DNA from: Siderastrea siderea
Taxonomy: Eukaryota; Cnidaria; Anthozoa; Scleractinia; Rhizangiidae
Assembly (NCBI GenBank): GCA_964030785.1
Contig: OZ034979.1
Span: 6,381,423 to 6,445,422, forward strand
DNA: 64,000 bases
Direction of reading: 5' to 3'
Shown here piece after piece: positions 54,339 through 64,000 of this stretch (its first letter is position 1; every line of letters starts with the position of its first letter). The notes under the pieces are model-generated. The model searched no databases. It was given only the letters and a program-made list of their open reading frames with translations, and was not told where the DNA came from. Position numbers and translations under genes: made by a program.

Positions 54339-54508
54339 GATATTTTTCTTTTCTTTCACATGTGAATCATGGCTTAGTGGCCAGGCCTTTGGCAAAGTAA
54401 CCAGGCCAAAATTTCCTTCCCAAATTTGCCGCTGTCGTATCGCGGGCGTTCACTTCTACCGTCAAAACACGCAGAGTTTTCGATTTTCAGGAGTTTAGCC
54501 GTCTAAAA
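54339..54508. promoter_or_regulatory. Bidirectional promoter between SRP14 and COMMD7
   Basis: Only 170 bp separate the two start codons, which point away from each other. The interval is less AT-rich than its surroundings and has no TATA box. It must contain both 5' untranslated regions and a shared, divergent promoter. Confidence 0.75.
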
Positions 54509-57500
54509 ATGAGCTCTTTTTACTTCACAAAGGTCCCACCAGAGGAACAGATGTATACAGATATCAAGTCACTCAATAAGTTTGAAGAAAAGGCATTTTG
54601 TCAGCTCCTTGACATTGTGTTTTCGTTCCTTGTTTCTCCAAAAGAAGGAACGAGATTCATGTCTCAAGTTTCAGAGTTTGCTGCGGAGCATGGATTGAGC
54701 TCCAACGCGCTCAAAAATGTCGTAAAAAGTTTGCTTGGCTTCTTCAAGAGTGCGTTGAAAAGCAACTTAACTCCCGCTCAAGTGAAAGAAGATCTGGAAC
54801 ATCTTGGTAAGGGCATATTTCCAGTCACTACTGAATTCAGCTCAGGGGGTGGGGGTCTGCCGCTGGGACTCTGAGACCCCCTTATCCTATCCCATCCCAT
54901 GTAGCTTATAGACATGGATGGGATTACCCCCCCCCCCCTCCCCTGGGTTGAAGCCCTCTTCAGATGCTATACTATTCACAGGCTTTCATGTGATAGGAGT
55001 ACAGTGTCTAAATTGGTGCAACTCCCCCAACAGATTGGAATCCTTCTGTTTTAAAGCCCATTCCTGTGCTTGTACCTGCTCCTATATTTTTCTTGGGTTT
55101 ATACTTTTCTTTAGATTTGAACTCTCCATGGCTTACAGTGTAGGTTAGGACTCTCCCATGGAATTGGACTTCCCCCATGGGCTGGTGGGACAGTGCCACT
55201 TATGCTGCAGTTTTCCACACTTAAAGGGACACTATCCCGATAATGCGCACGCGTGAACATCAAGTATTATCTTTCAAAAAACAATAGAACTGTCACATTG
55301 AGGTGACAAGATTACCTCGCGGCCCACGCGGTGATCCGCTGTTTACATCCGCCATCCTCCAAGGAAGCTACAACTTAAATTTCTTGACAAAAAGGGTCTA
55401 TAGATCGCAACCCATGATGCGAAACACAAAATGTAAATCACCGGAGATTTTCGGATTTAATTGCAGTGAAAGCTAGAGATTTCTTTGGCGAAACATCACG
55501 TCGGACTTTCGTAACAAGAGGACTTATTAGTTCCTATTGTTTTTGGAGGGACAAATATGTCATTTAGAGTGCAAAATAAGGTCAGCTAGCATTTTCGGCG
55601 AGCCATCAGCAGCTCGGAAATTCGCGGATAGGATTCTGTTTCCTAACATTTTCTGCGGCCTAAATATTCAGCTAAAAAATCCGAACAGATCAATCCATAT
55701 TAGCTTTCACAAATATGCCATTATAAACCTCTAAAGCAATCTTATAAGGCAGGAAATGATTTATTTCAAGTATTTTGCTAAAATTTTCTTGTTGGGTGCC
55801 CCTGATTGTACACAAAGATTTAACCGAGCGTGATGCGAAACACAAAATCCTGCAACAGAATTAGAAACAATAAGCCAAGCCCGGCGTTACAAACTTCAGC
55901 AGGGAAACTCGTCACGCTGCAAGTGAATATTTCAGATCCTTTATTGTCGAAAATATAAACATGAGAGGCGGAAAAACCCATAAATTTCCTAAATGAGCCA
56001 AATTCAACGTACCTACTATGCAAGAGCGGCATAAAAACCATATTGAGTCGCTTAACAAATGATCAGAAGGCAAACCAACGGAGAATAACAAACGACGAAA
56101 GCCACAAGAATCCACCAGTTTATATGACCTCGATATGACCTCGAGAATGCGACGCCTAAGTTGTAACGGCTCGATTCAGTCAACATTTAAAAATCCTCCG
56201 TTCTAAACCCGCTACAAAAAAACAAGAAGCAAAATGGGTGAAAAGACCAAGACAAGTCGCCGCGTACGAGTACATGTACAAGTAGAAGTCGTGCAGCATG
56301 CAGGCCTTCCAACCCATCAGTTTATGGCTGTGTCGGTCGAATATAGACACCACTGATCCCTTCAGTCGTTTCCATGTCTCATGGGTTGCTTTCTTTATAT
56401 ATATTCTGGTATGCTGCTAGTTCCATTCCTTCTTATTCCTCTCACGATTTTCTGACCTTTTGTGGAGGCTGCCGGGAGAAAGAAGCCTTCGACTGGCGCC
56501 ATAGCGCTTCCCTCCTCTCGGTCCTCCGTCCAACGGCATTGAAAACAACGCCAAAAAATCCCGATCTCACACAAATTGGAACTTAACGAAAACTATATAT
56601 CATTAATCTATAACTGGGAGAAGCTTTAGGGTAATATTGAACTAAACTGAGCACGATGCAAACGGATTTTTGAAGGTTCTATATCACTTCTCGCGTCTTT
56701 TGAATTCGCGACATCCTGTCAGGAAATCAAAGTTTGGAGCATGCGCAGTAACCGGATATTGGTCCTTTAAGACATGTCACTTAAAAGTTGCTGTTTGTAG
56801 CCAATGAGAACTAAGTGTATTGTTAAAAAAAGCATTCTTTTTTCTACCCTGTATGAGATAGGACTTTCCTCTCTTACTGAGACCAGTGATTTTGTTACCC
56901 CTACTTCCTGACGCATAGAAATTCTTTAAGACACAAAATAATTTATCGCATGTGTCCTTTAGGATGCACAAACACGAACTTGCCACGATTGAGCAAATGT
57001 ACCATTTGTGTAATTTAGAATCTATAACATAACTTACTTCAAAAGAAAATATTGGTTGGCTCAAAAATATATCTAGAAATAATTTCTAAGGGAAAAAATA
57101 GAAGCCTTTACTTGCATTATTATTAAATAAAGGATCTATTTTAAATGCTAGCACTCTTGTTTGTGATGGCATGGTTACAGTACTGCTCAAAAGTAAGTTA
57201 CCACCCTCTCGCGAGACGCGATTCTCGTCTCGAGAGACGAGACTCTCGTCTCGAGAGACGAGACACTCGTCTCTAGAGACGAGAGTCTCGTCTCGAGAGA
57301 CGAGAGTCTCGTCTCGCGAGAGGCTGAAGAATACTGTAAGTACCAATGCTCGCCGTTCTCGCGAGATAAAGACATCTATTGTGAAGTTACGGACGCGTTG
57401 TCGCGAAGCGAGTTGAATTCACCGAGTTCCTCCTATCGCAAGCCCATTGATCGCAGAAGTGATCGAAAACTAAATCACGGCAAATTTATAAAAGGTCATA

Positions 57501-60500
57501 ACTCCGGTTTTAAAAGGCCTATAAAGATGATTTAAACGGGAAAACACTCCGCATTTAGAGGTGCAGTTTGCAATAAGGATTATGCGTCGAGTATTTCTCA
57601 GCACCATATTGCAAGCGAATGATCATTAGCCTCTGATAAGCGCGTCGGTAGCGCTTTAGTTTTGCGAGCGTCACAGCAAATTTATAAGTCATAACGCCAG
57701 TTTTAAAATGCCTACAGAAAGGCCTATAAAGATGATTGAAACGGGGAAACACTCTGCATTTAGAGGCACAATTTGTAATAAGGATTACACGATGCGTCGA
57801 GTATTTCTCAGTACTGCATTGCGAGCGAACGATATTTTTTTTAGTAAACATTAGCCGCTGATGAGCGCGTCAGTAGTGAACACTCAGGTGAGAAGGAATA
57901 TAAATCCGAAGACTTTGAATAGAAAGCAACGTAATGTTTGCAAAAATATTTCCATTCATTACACTGAAGTCGATATCACATCAATCTTCGCACAAAACGA
58001 GGCAAAAACCGAAGAAAAGCCTGTGATCTAAAAGGTATTAAACTCGAGACGTCAGCACAAATACACCGTATGCAAATTTAGCATGATTTGCATGAATGAC
58101 ATTTTGTAACGCAATGAGTAGTTCTCAAAGACAGCAAATTGCCTTCTTAGCTGTGTTGAAAGGCGATGGTGTTGCTTAAAATATATTTCTATGCTACTTC
58201 TTCGAGTATTCCTGTTTTGCTGGGAAATTAAAGTGGTAAAGATGCAAAGATCTTGGCAAGTTCATCCACGAGACCGTCTGACAATCGACCGTGACCTCCT
58301 GCACGTGGTTCCAATGAACTTGTAATGTATTAAAGTCTTGTTTTGAGAAGAGTTTGCGCTGTTTGCCGTAATTTTAGCATTTGGACTTGCTGTTTCTATT
58401 TCTTGAATGGAATAAAACACTGAATTGAGTGAGTTGAGCCTGTATCACCTCATCAGACACGGTTGAAATGATTGTTTACATTTTGCCATGTGAGTTCATG
58501 TTTATCGGACGTCGGAAAGTTGGCGGACATTTCATTTGATTTGATGTAAATTTTCTTCGATATTCCCCTACTTCGAAAATTCGAAGAAGCAATTTTTTGA
58601 TTCGATTTTTCGCTTGCCTTGGCGAATTGTCGCCGAAATTTCGTTTAACTGTCGCCCGAACGCTGCGAAATATCGATCGAAAGTTCGGCGATATTTCGAA
58701 GAGAACAAAGCGAAATTTGTTCTCGTTACTTTTGCACAGGACTTTAGTCGGCTTCTCGCAAGACAATTTGCTTGTAATTTATTCCAAAATTGCCGCTTCA
58801 GTGAATCTCTCGAGACGAGACTCTCATCTCGCGAGACGAGACTCTCGTCTCGAGAGAAACGAGACGAGACTGGTAACTTACTTTTGAGCGGTACTGTATG
58901 TGTTTTGATGTCGAGGAGAACCTGGGAATGAGGTCGTACCAATCATGGAAATTCTAACGTACACTTCATACAAAGTTCGCTAAAGCCTGCCATTTATGGT
59001 AGATGGGACTCATTAGGTTTGGTTTGGGACTCACTATTTTTCATGGGGTGAGTCCCAGGGATTCACTAATGGCAAATTGTAACAAAATCACTGAAAGACA
59101 AAGAAAGTTATTGAGTTTGTAAGTATGGGGAAATAAAACAAAAAAATTTCCTGGGATTTTTAGTTGGTAAAAGAGCTTGGTGCATTAGGATATAAGTGAT
59201 GACCTTAAAACTTAATCCAAAAGCCAAGTTTTCATTGGCATAACATGCATTAGGCATGTGGAAACTTGAGTGGTTTCACAAGCTGCCTTCCTTCCACCTT
59301 CCACCAATTTTTGAAACTGTTGTCCCCTGTTCTCTCCACAACTAGCTTTTCCAATTGAACATGAAGAAGAAAAAACATTTCAGCAGTATGATAGGACTGA
59401 GAGGAGTTAATCAGGTTAAGAAAACAGGAGAAAACTGAACAATGTACATTGTATGTTTCCATTCCCAGACAGGTAATGCAAGTTGGGAAACCTGTCAAAT
59501 TCCAACATGCATGTTGTGTAAATTAATCCATTGAAAGTTTGACTATTGGGTCCAGTTCATTTTGAAATATGTTTGATTCTTCATTTGAAAAGCATATTAT
59601 TGAAATGAGTAATGAAATCAATATTGCAATACTAGTACGATTAAAGTGGTACTATGATCAAAAAATCACTTTTATTGTTTCTTTGAATTTCGAAACTATG
59701 TTTACTAAACACTCCCCAAGCGAAATTTTAAGCCTTAATTTTCAGAAGAAGACTGTTTATTTAAACTGTAATTTTCCGTTTTAATGGTCCACCATTATTA
59801 CACCAGAAAGGATACAATGACATCATTCACTCAAGAGCTGTAGAATGCAGTGTGTGAACACAGCTTACAAATTAGGCAAAACACGAGTTTGAGAGTCTGA
59901 AAACTCAAAACTCCTCTGCTGCATACTAAATAAGGCACTTTCACACATGCTGCATTCTAAAGCTCTTGAGTGAATGACATCATTATATCCTTTCTGGTGT
60001 AATAATTGCGGACTATTAAATCGGAAAATTGCAGTTTTAAATAAACAGTCTTCTTCTTGAAATTAAGGCTTAAAATTTCACTTGGGGAGTGTTTCGTAAA
60101 CAAAGTTTCGAAATCCGAAGAAAAAATAAAAGTGATTTTTGATCGTAGTACCACCCACTTTAACTTCACTTACATTTAAAATAAGGAACATTTCTCCTGT
60201 TTTGACTGTAATCCAGACCTTGCTCTGAGGCCTTCAAATGAAATGTGAGCTAAATGTTACTGACTTTAAGGCTCTAAATGGTCAGGCACCTAGCTACATC
60301 AGAGACCTACTGACATATAAGAACTTGGTCTGCGTATAAAGATCTTCACACAACCATTTGCTTGATGAGCCCATGGCTAATCTGAAAAGGTATGGCGATA
60401 GGGCATACTTTGTGGCAGGACCGAAACTATGGAAAAAATTAACATTGGACATTAGGCAATCATCATCAGTAACCGTATTTAAAACTAAGCTCAAGACTTA

Positions 60501-61018
60501 TGTTTTTTAGGGATGCATTTGATTTGTAGTTTTTATCATTGGCCTGTACAGTGTTGGTATTTGATTTATTGTTTATAAATGATGTAGTTTTTAACCTAAT
60601 TAAGAGTAATAGTACTGAAAAGGGCCATGGACAATTAGTGGAGTATGGCGCTCTATAAATGCATTTTTAATATTTTTTTTTTTATTTTTTAATATGGTGT
60701 TTCTGTTCCACAGGGCTTTCAGCTGAGAACTCTCCCCATGTCTCTGAAAGATGGAAATCAAACCTTGTAGCTCTTTCACGGTCAGTTGTTGGTCAGACAT
60801 TTATGGTGAATCAACTTGTCGACATGGAATGGAAATTTGGCGTGACCGCAGGAAGCAGTGATTTAAAAGTTGTAGGACAGACTTTTTTGCAACTGAAGAT
60901 GTTGGTGGATCGTGGTGGTGTTCAGGAGGATGTGTTCATGGAATTGACTCTGCCACAATTCTACTCATTCCTTCATGAGATGGAGCGAGCAAAGTCCACA
61001 CTTGAATATTTCAGTTGA
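54509..61018 (+). CDS. COMMD7: COMM domain-containing protein 7
   Basis: Two exons, 54509-54806 and 60714-61018, join in frame (phase 1) to 200 residues, the same length as human COMMD7. The N-terminal helical half (MSSFYFTKVPPEEQMYTDIK, KAFCQLLDIVFSFLVSPKEG) matches COMMD7. The C-terminal COMM domain has VVGQTFMVNQLVDMEWKFGV, TAGSSDLKVVGQTFLQLKM and ELTLPQFYSFLHEMERAKS. COMMD proteins form the Commander complex with CCDC22/CCDC93 and act in endosomal recycling and NF-kB regulation. The single 5.9-kb intron is packed with transposons. Vertebrate orthologues have more introns, so introns were lost here or gained elsewhere. Confidence 0.95.
55221..56770. mobile_element. TTAA-flanked ~1.5 kb element in the COMMD7 intron
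   Basis: TTAA at 55221-55224 and 56767-56770 flanks imperfect inverted ends: AGGGACACTATCCCGATAAT on the left and the complement of AGGACCAATATCCGGTTACT on the right, each followed by GCGC. TTAA target duplication is the hallmark of piggyBac-type insertion, although these ends do not match the usual CCYT start. No transposase is visible, so it is non-autonomous. Confidence 0.6.
57176..58898. mobile_element. TA-flanked element with Tc1/mariner-like ends and subterminal palindromes
   Basis: The ends TA-CAGTACTGCTCAAAAGT and the complement of ACTTTTGAGCGGTACTG-TA match over 26 bases with one difference. TA target sites and CAGT starts are typical of Tc1/mariner. Just inside each end lies an array of CTCGTCTCGAGAGACGAG palindromes (57206-57325 and 58808-58868). 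The centre has two direct copies of a ~190-bp block (57481-57655 and 57687-57875). No DDE transposase is visible, so it is probably non-autonomous. Confidence 0.75.
57206..57325. repeat. CTCGTCTCGAGAGACGAG palindrome array
   Basis: Five or six copies of an 18-24-bp palindrome built from GTCTCGAGAGAC, with small changes (one TCTAGAGA core). Each unit can fold alone or pair with any other. Open frames of the ETRVSS type on both strands are repeat translations. Confidence 0.9.
59641..60163. mobile_element. TTAA-flanked ~520-bp foldback in the COMMD7 intron
   Basis: TTAA at both edges, then AGTGGTACTATGATCAAAAA on the left and the complement of GATCGTAGTACCACCCACT on the right. Arms of about 220 bp pair along their length (CACTCCCCAAGCGAAATTTT with AAAATTTCACTTGGGGAGTG, and ACTCAAGAGCTGTAGAATGC with GCATTCTAAAGCTCTTGAGT). 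Open frames on the two strands are the mirrored arms. Confidence 0.85.
60271..60660 (+). mobile_element. LINE reverse-transcriptase C-terminal remnant
   Basis: The plus-strand frame from 60271 reads ALNGQAPSYIRDLLTYKN, a stop, then RSSHNHLLDEPMANLKRYGD, RAYFVAGPKLWKKLTLDIRQ and SSSVTVFKTKLKTYVF with a stop at 60508. This is the standard ending of CR1/L2-type LINE reverse transcriptases (AFSVAGPKLWNSLP...FKSKLKTHLF). One in-frame stop and no 5' part. A short AT-rich 3' tail follows, ending only ~50 bases before COMMD7 exon 2. Confidence 0.85.
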
Positions 61019-61061
61019 GTTAGGTAGGTAGGTGTAGACATGTAGTTATTTGTGTATTACA

Positions 61062-61067
61062 AATAAA
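61062..61067 (+). terminator. COMMD7 polyadenylation signal
   Basis: AATAAA 44 bases after the COMMD7 stop codon. Confidence 0.75.
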
Positions 61068-61527
61068 ACCTAAAAGTAGTTATTTCAGTCCGACCAATCC
61101 ATGAAGAACCAGAACCAGAAACTTCATGACCGAATGTTTGTTGTTAGTTACTCCCTTTTAGTGTATGGAGAAATTGAAGAGGTGCACGGAAAAAAGCCCT
61201 AAATGATTTCTGATGAACTGCTAAATTCTCCTTCCAAATTCTCTTTTATTTGCTTGTGAAACAAAAGGAGAATAATTATGACATTACATCAAGAGTCACT
61301 TAGGACCTTATTCCATGCACCCTTTCAATTGAAACTTGTTTGTTTGGAGCCATTGGCTGTCTACAGTGTACATAATGACCAGATGCCCCTCTGGGAGAAA
61401 GTTTGTTTAACAGCTCAGCAATGTATTGGGGTTTTGTTGATTTTGACATATTCACAAAAAGAAATATAGGGCCACAGTGACATGCTTATGACAAGGCTTA
61501 TGGTCTTAAGAGCTGATTATTTTTGTA

Positions 61528-61687
61528 ATCCAGTGAAACCTGTATTAAGTGGACACCCACGGGACTCTCACTGGTGTCTGCTTAATAGAGGTGTCCGCTA
61601 AATACAGGTTCGTGTTACAAAAAATATGGGAAGCAACATTTGGAACTCACTGATGCTCATGTCTGCTTAATACAGGTTTCATTGTAG
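61528..61687. mobile_element. ~160-bp MITE with GAAACCTGTATTAAG ends
   Basis: AGTGAAACCTGTATTAAGTG on the left and CTTAATACAGGTTTCATTGT on the right are inverted. Two internal copies of GTCTGCTTAATA support a composite palindrome. Confidence 0.75.
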
Positions 61688-62420
61688 AGTAAACAGAGTG
61701 GTTTTGAGTTAGCAAGAAGTATGATTTAGTTGCTTTTAAATTACAGTCTTTGTAGGGTAACTCTTTTCAAATTTTACACAAGACAAAGAAAGCAGTCACA
61801 ATCATGAGTGAGGATAATCACGATGGACCGCGCTGAATGTCTACTACATGTAGTTGCCGGTTTTCACTGTCACCATCAAATAATAAATTTGAAACCGTTC
61901 AACAACAGAAGCTTAAAATTTTAAATATTACAAAAGATTAATAAATAAACATCTTCTCCAAGTCTCAGGTTGGCAGTACACCGTTCGTTAGATCGTTGCT
62001 GAAACATTCGACACAAATTTGTAGAGCTCGATGCCATATTGGTGTCCTTGCGAGGGACACCAACATGGCAGCCAGAAATCAATAAAAACATTGGGAACTC
62101 ACTTTTGCTTTGAGAGTGATATTACATTTCCCTCGTGAGATAATATACATAAACATTAAACACCTCTCCTAATACTTGAATTGTTCAAACTGCCAAAAAT
62201 CATAAGAAAAAGACCCTTTTTCAAACGAGACAGCTTTGTCACAGCGCCATCTTGATGTCACATTCAATATGATGTATCAGTTTAAACACAGAGGATGATA
62301 CAGAGTTGGAAACTTGCAAAAAGATATATTTTTAGTTGTTCCTACACCTGGTGACAATAAAAATTTAGCAGGCCTAGCAAGTTTGGATTTTAGAATTTTA
62401 TGAGGTCACGTACAAACCAG
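61688..62420. other. Intergenic DNA, no gene recognised
   Basis: No coding, RNA or clear repeat signal. A GTGTCC...GGGACACCAA inverted pair near 62043-62073 is the only structure noticed. Confidence 0.45.
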
Positions 62421-62422
62421 AA

Positions 62423-62860
62423 ATAGTGAATAGACAATGACGATTGGGCCAATCAGATTTGCGTTTTTACAACAGACCACAGTGAATGTCTACTGATAGA
62501 GATTCAACATTGACGATTGAGCCAATCAGATTCACGTATTCACAATACGCCACGTCTGGTCAATGTCTACTAATAGTGAATAGACAATGACAATTGAGCC
62601 AATCAGATTCACGTATTCACAACAGACCACATTGAATGTCTACTGATAGAGAATAGAAAATGATGATTGAGCCAATGAGATTCACATGTTCACAATAGAC
62701 TATGGTGAATGTTCTCTAAACTAACAGCAACTAGACAATGACGATTGAGCCAATCAGATTCCTGTATTGCAGTGGACCATGGTGAATGACCACTGATAGT
62801 GAATAGACAATGGCGATTGAGCCAATCAGGTTCGTGTATTGTAACAGACCACGGTATTAA
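62423..62860. repeat. ~75-bp tandem repeat with CCAAT boxes
   Basis: Six copies starting at about 62433, 62508, 62582, 62656, 62734 and 62806. Each has GACAATGACGATTGAGCCAA (or a variant) followed by TCAGATTC, then a GACCA(C/T) and GTGAATG block. ATTGAGCCAATC in each unit is a partial palindrome containing CCAAT. Confidence 0.9.
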
Positions 62861-64000
62861 TCATTACCATATTACTATATTCACTGTTTGCCATATTCCT
62901 ATGTTTTTGCTGGATAGCTTTATAATAATGAAAATATTGGAAAGAAAACCAAAGCCAGAATCTTTCATTCATGCACCTCACTCAAGATAACTTCCAATTG
63001 TATTTTTGTACTAAGGAATTTATGATCTTGTTTTTAGTTCTTTTGAATGTATGTGTTGTTTCCCGTTATAAGTAGCTCTAATCAATCTTTTCGTACAGTG
63101 GTGTAGGTAATAAATAATATAGATTATACAGTATGAGTGGCCTTTTTCTATCCAAATTTACAAAGTCAAGTCGAAAAGTAAGACAAATCCTTTACTTACA
63201 GTGTATAAACTTATGACACAATGCCTGCAAGTGTTCATGTTTATTCTCAAAATGTCCATGTTTATTGACTGTCTCGGTTATACCAATCATTTTATGCACG
63301 TAAATCAAAGGATAAATTCGTTTTAAGCAGGATGAAGTTGTGTCCGACTTACTGATAATTTATTTATTAAGCATTATTTCTTTTGTATTTTCTTTATGAG
63401 TTATTAACTAAAGGACTGTTACAAATAGGAGGAGCTCGAGGACCATGTAAGTTTTAGTTTTCTGTTTTGGTTTTCTGTTGCTAAGTTTTCTGTTGATCAA
63501 CTCAAATTAACCTGCCGTGTTCTCACTAATTTCGCCGTTAGAGACCTCTAGTAGCCGGGAATCACTAATTTTCCGCCTACTCTTATTTTGAAATTTTTAT
63601 TCTTACTATACTTTGAGTCTTATTTTGTGTAATTTTTGCAGAAACAGAATTTTGCAAAACTGTGGACAAGTTTTTTGAAAGGGTTCGTTTTTGCAACTGC
63701 TAGGCGAAATATAGCCTTTATTTTAGCATCTAAGTGTATTCATCACAAAAAGCACTACAAACGTTTTGTTAGGTGACCAATTTGATAGTAATGCGCACAC
63801 AGATTAATAGGAAGTATCGTATATTACATCGTAAGGTAACTTGAAAAGTTTGAAAAAGTGTCTTCCTTTCTACGAATGCATGTTCATAACCTGTCGTCTA
63901 GGCAATGTTAAACTGAGTCCTTCAGCTATTATCTCCAAAGATTTTCTATACCCCAGGGGATCAATGCCTCTGATCCAATATTATTAGAGACTCGCAGAGT
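62861..64000. other. Intergenic DNA to the window edge, no gene recognised
   Basis: AT-rich, with no frame, RNA gene or repeat array that I can support. Confidence 0.5.

Noticed and set aside
57086..58942. Arginine-rich ETRVSS/SRDESLV repeat frames on both strands
   Set aside because: Translations of the GTCTCGAGAGAC palindrome arrays of a transposon, equally open on both strands.

Overview
This window is animal nuclear DNA: AT-rich, with many short protein-coding exons bounded by GT/AG junctions, long introns and a dense load of microsatellites, satellites and palindromic transposon remnants. The gene set (secreted fibrinogen-domain lectins in tandem, WDR43, SRP14, COMMD7) and the style of the dispersed repeats suggest an anthozoan cnidarian, most likely a stony coral. 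The species assignment is inference from recognition, not from a search.

Layout. 1-3.4 kb: repeats (36-bp minisatellite, GT microsatellite, a ~105-bp satellite split by a 5'-truncated LINE). 3.5-11.3 kb, minus strand: a tandem cluster of fibrinogen-related (ficolin/angiopoietin-type FReD) secreted proteins. It holds one intact three-exon gene (9297-11042), one near-complete gene with a one-base frame break in its coiled-coil exon (5165-7322) and one orphan broken first exon (3544-3984). 13.5-36.3 kb, plus strand: WDR43 (Utp5, small-subunit processome) reconstructed as 19 exons encoding about 657 residues. Two introns carry near-identical box C/D snoRNAs, and two more copies lie beyond the stop codon among noncoding exon-like segments (37.0-39.3 kb). 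43.1-49.8 kb, plus strand: the most unusual gene, a predicted type I membrane protein with signal peptide, one fibronectin type III domain, one transmembrane helix, a tyrosine-rich cytoplasmic linker and a C-terminal NYN (PIN-like) ribonuclease domain with its acidic residues present. 51.5-54.3 kb, minus strand: SRP14 (five exons, 122 residues). 54.5-61.0 kb, plus strand: COMMD7 (two exons, 200 residues), head-to-head with SRP14 across 170 bp. 61-64 kb: a 75-bp tandem repeat and otherwise no recognised feature.

The introns and intergenic DNA hold several structured mobile-element families: TTAA-flanked foldbacks, a TA-flanked element with Tc1/mariner-like ends and subterminal palindromes, a 9-bp-target-duplication foldback, GGGCCC-ended and CCCTTTAAGCCC-ended palindromic MITEs, tRNA-like SINE pieces and two LINE C-terminal fragments. 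The best candidate for an undescribed system is the FN3-TM-NYN protein, whose architecture predicts a cell-surface receptor coupled directly to a cytoplasmic RNase. The second is the WDR43 snoRNA series that runs on past the protein-coding part of the gene.
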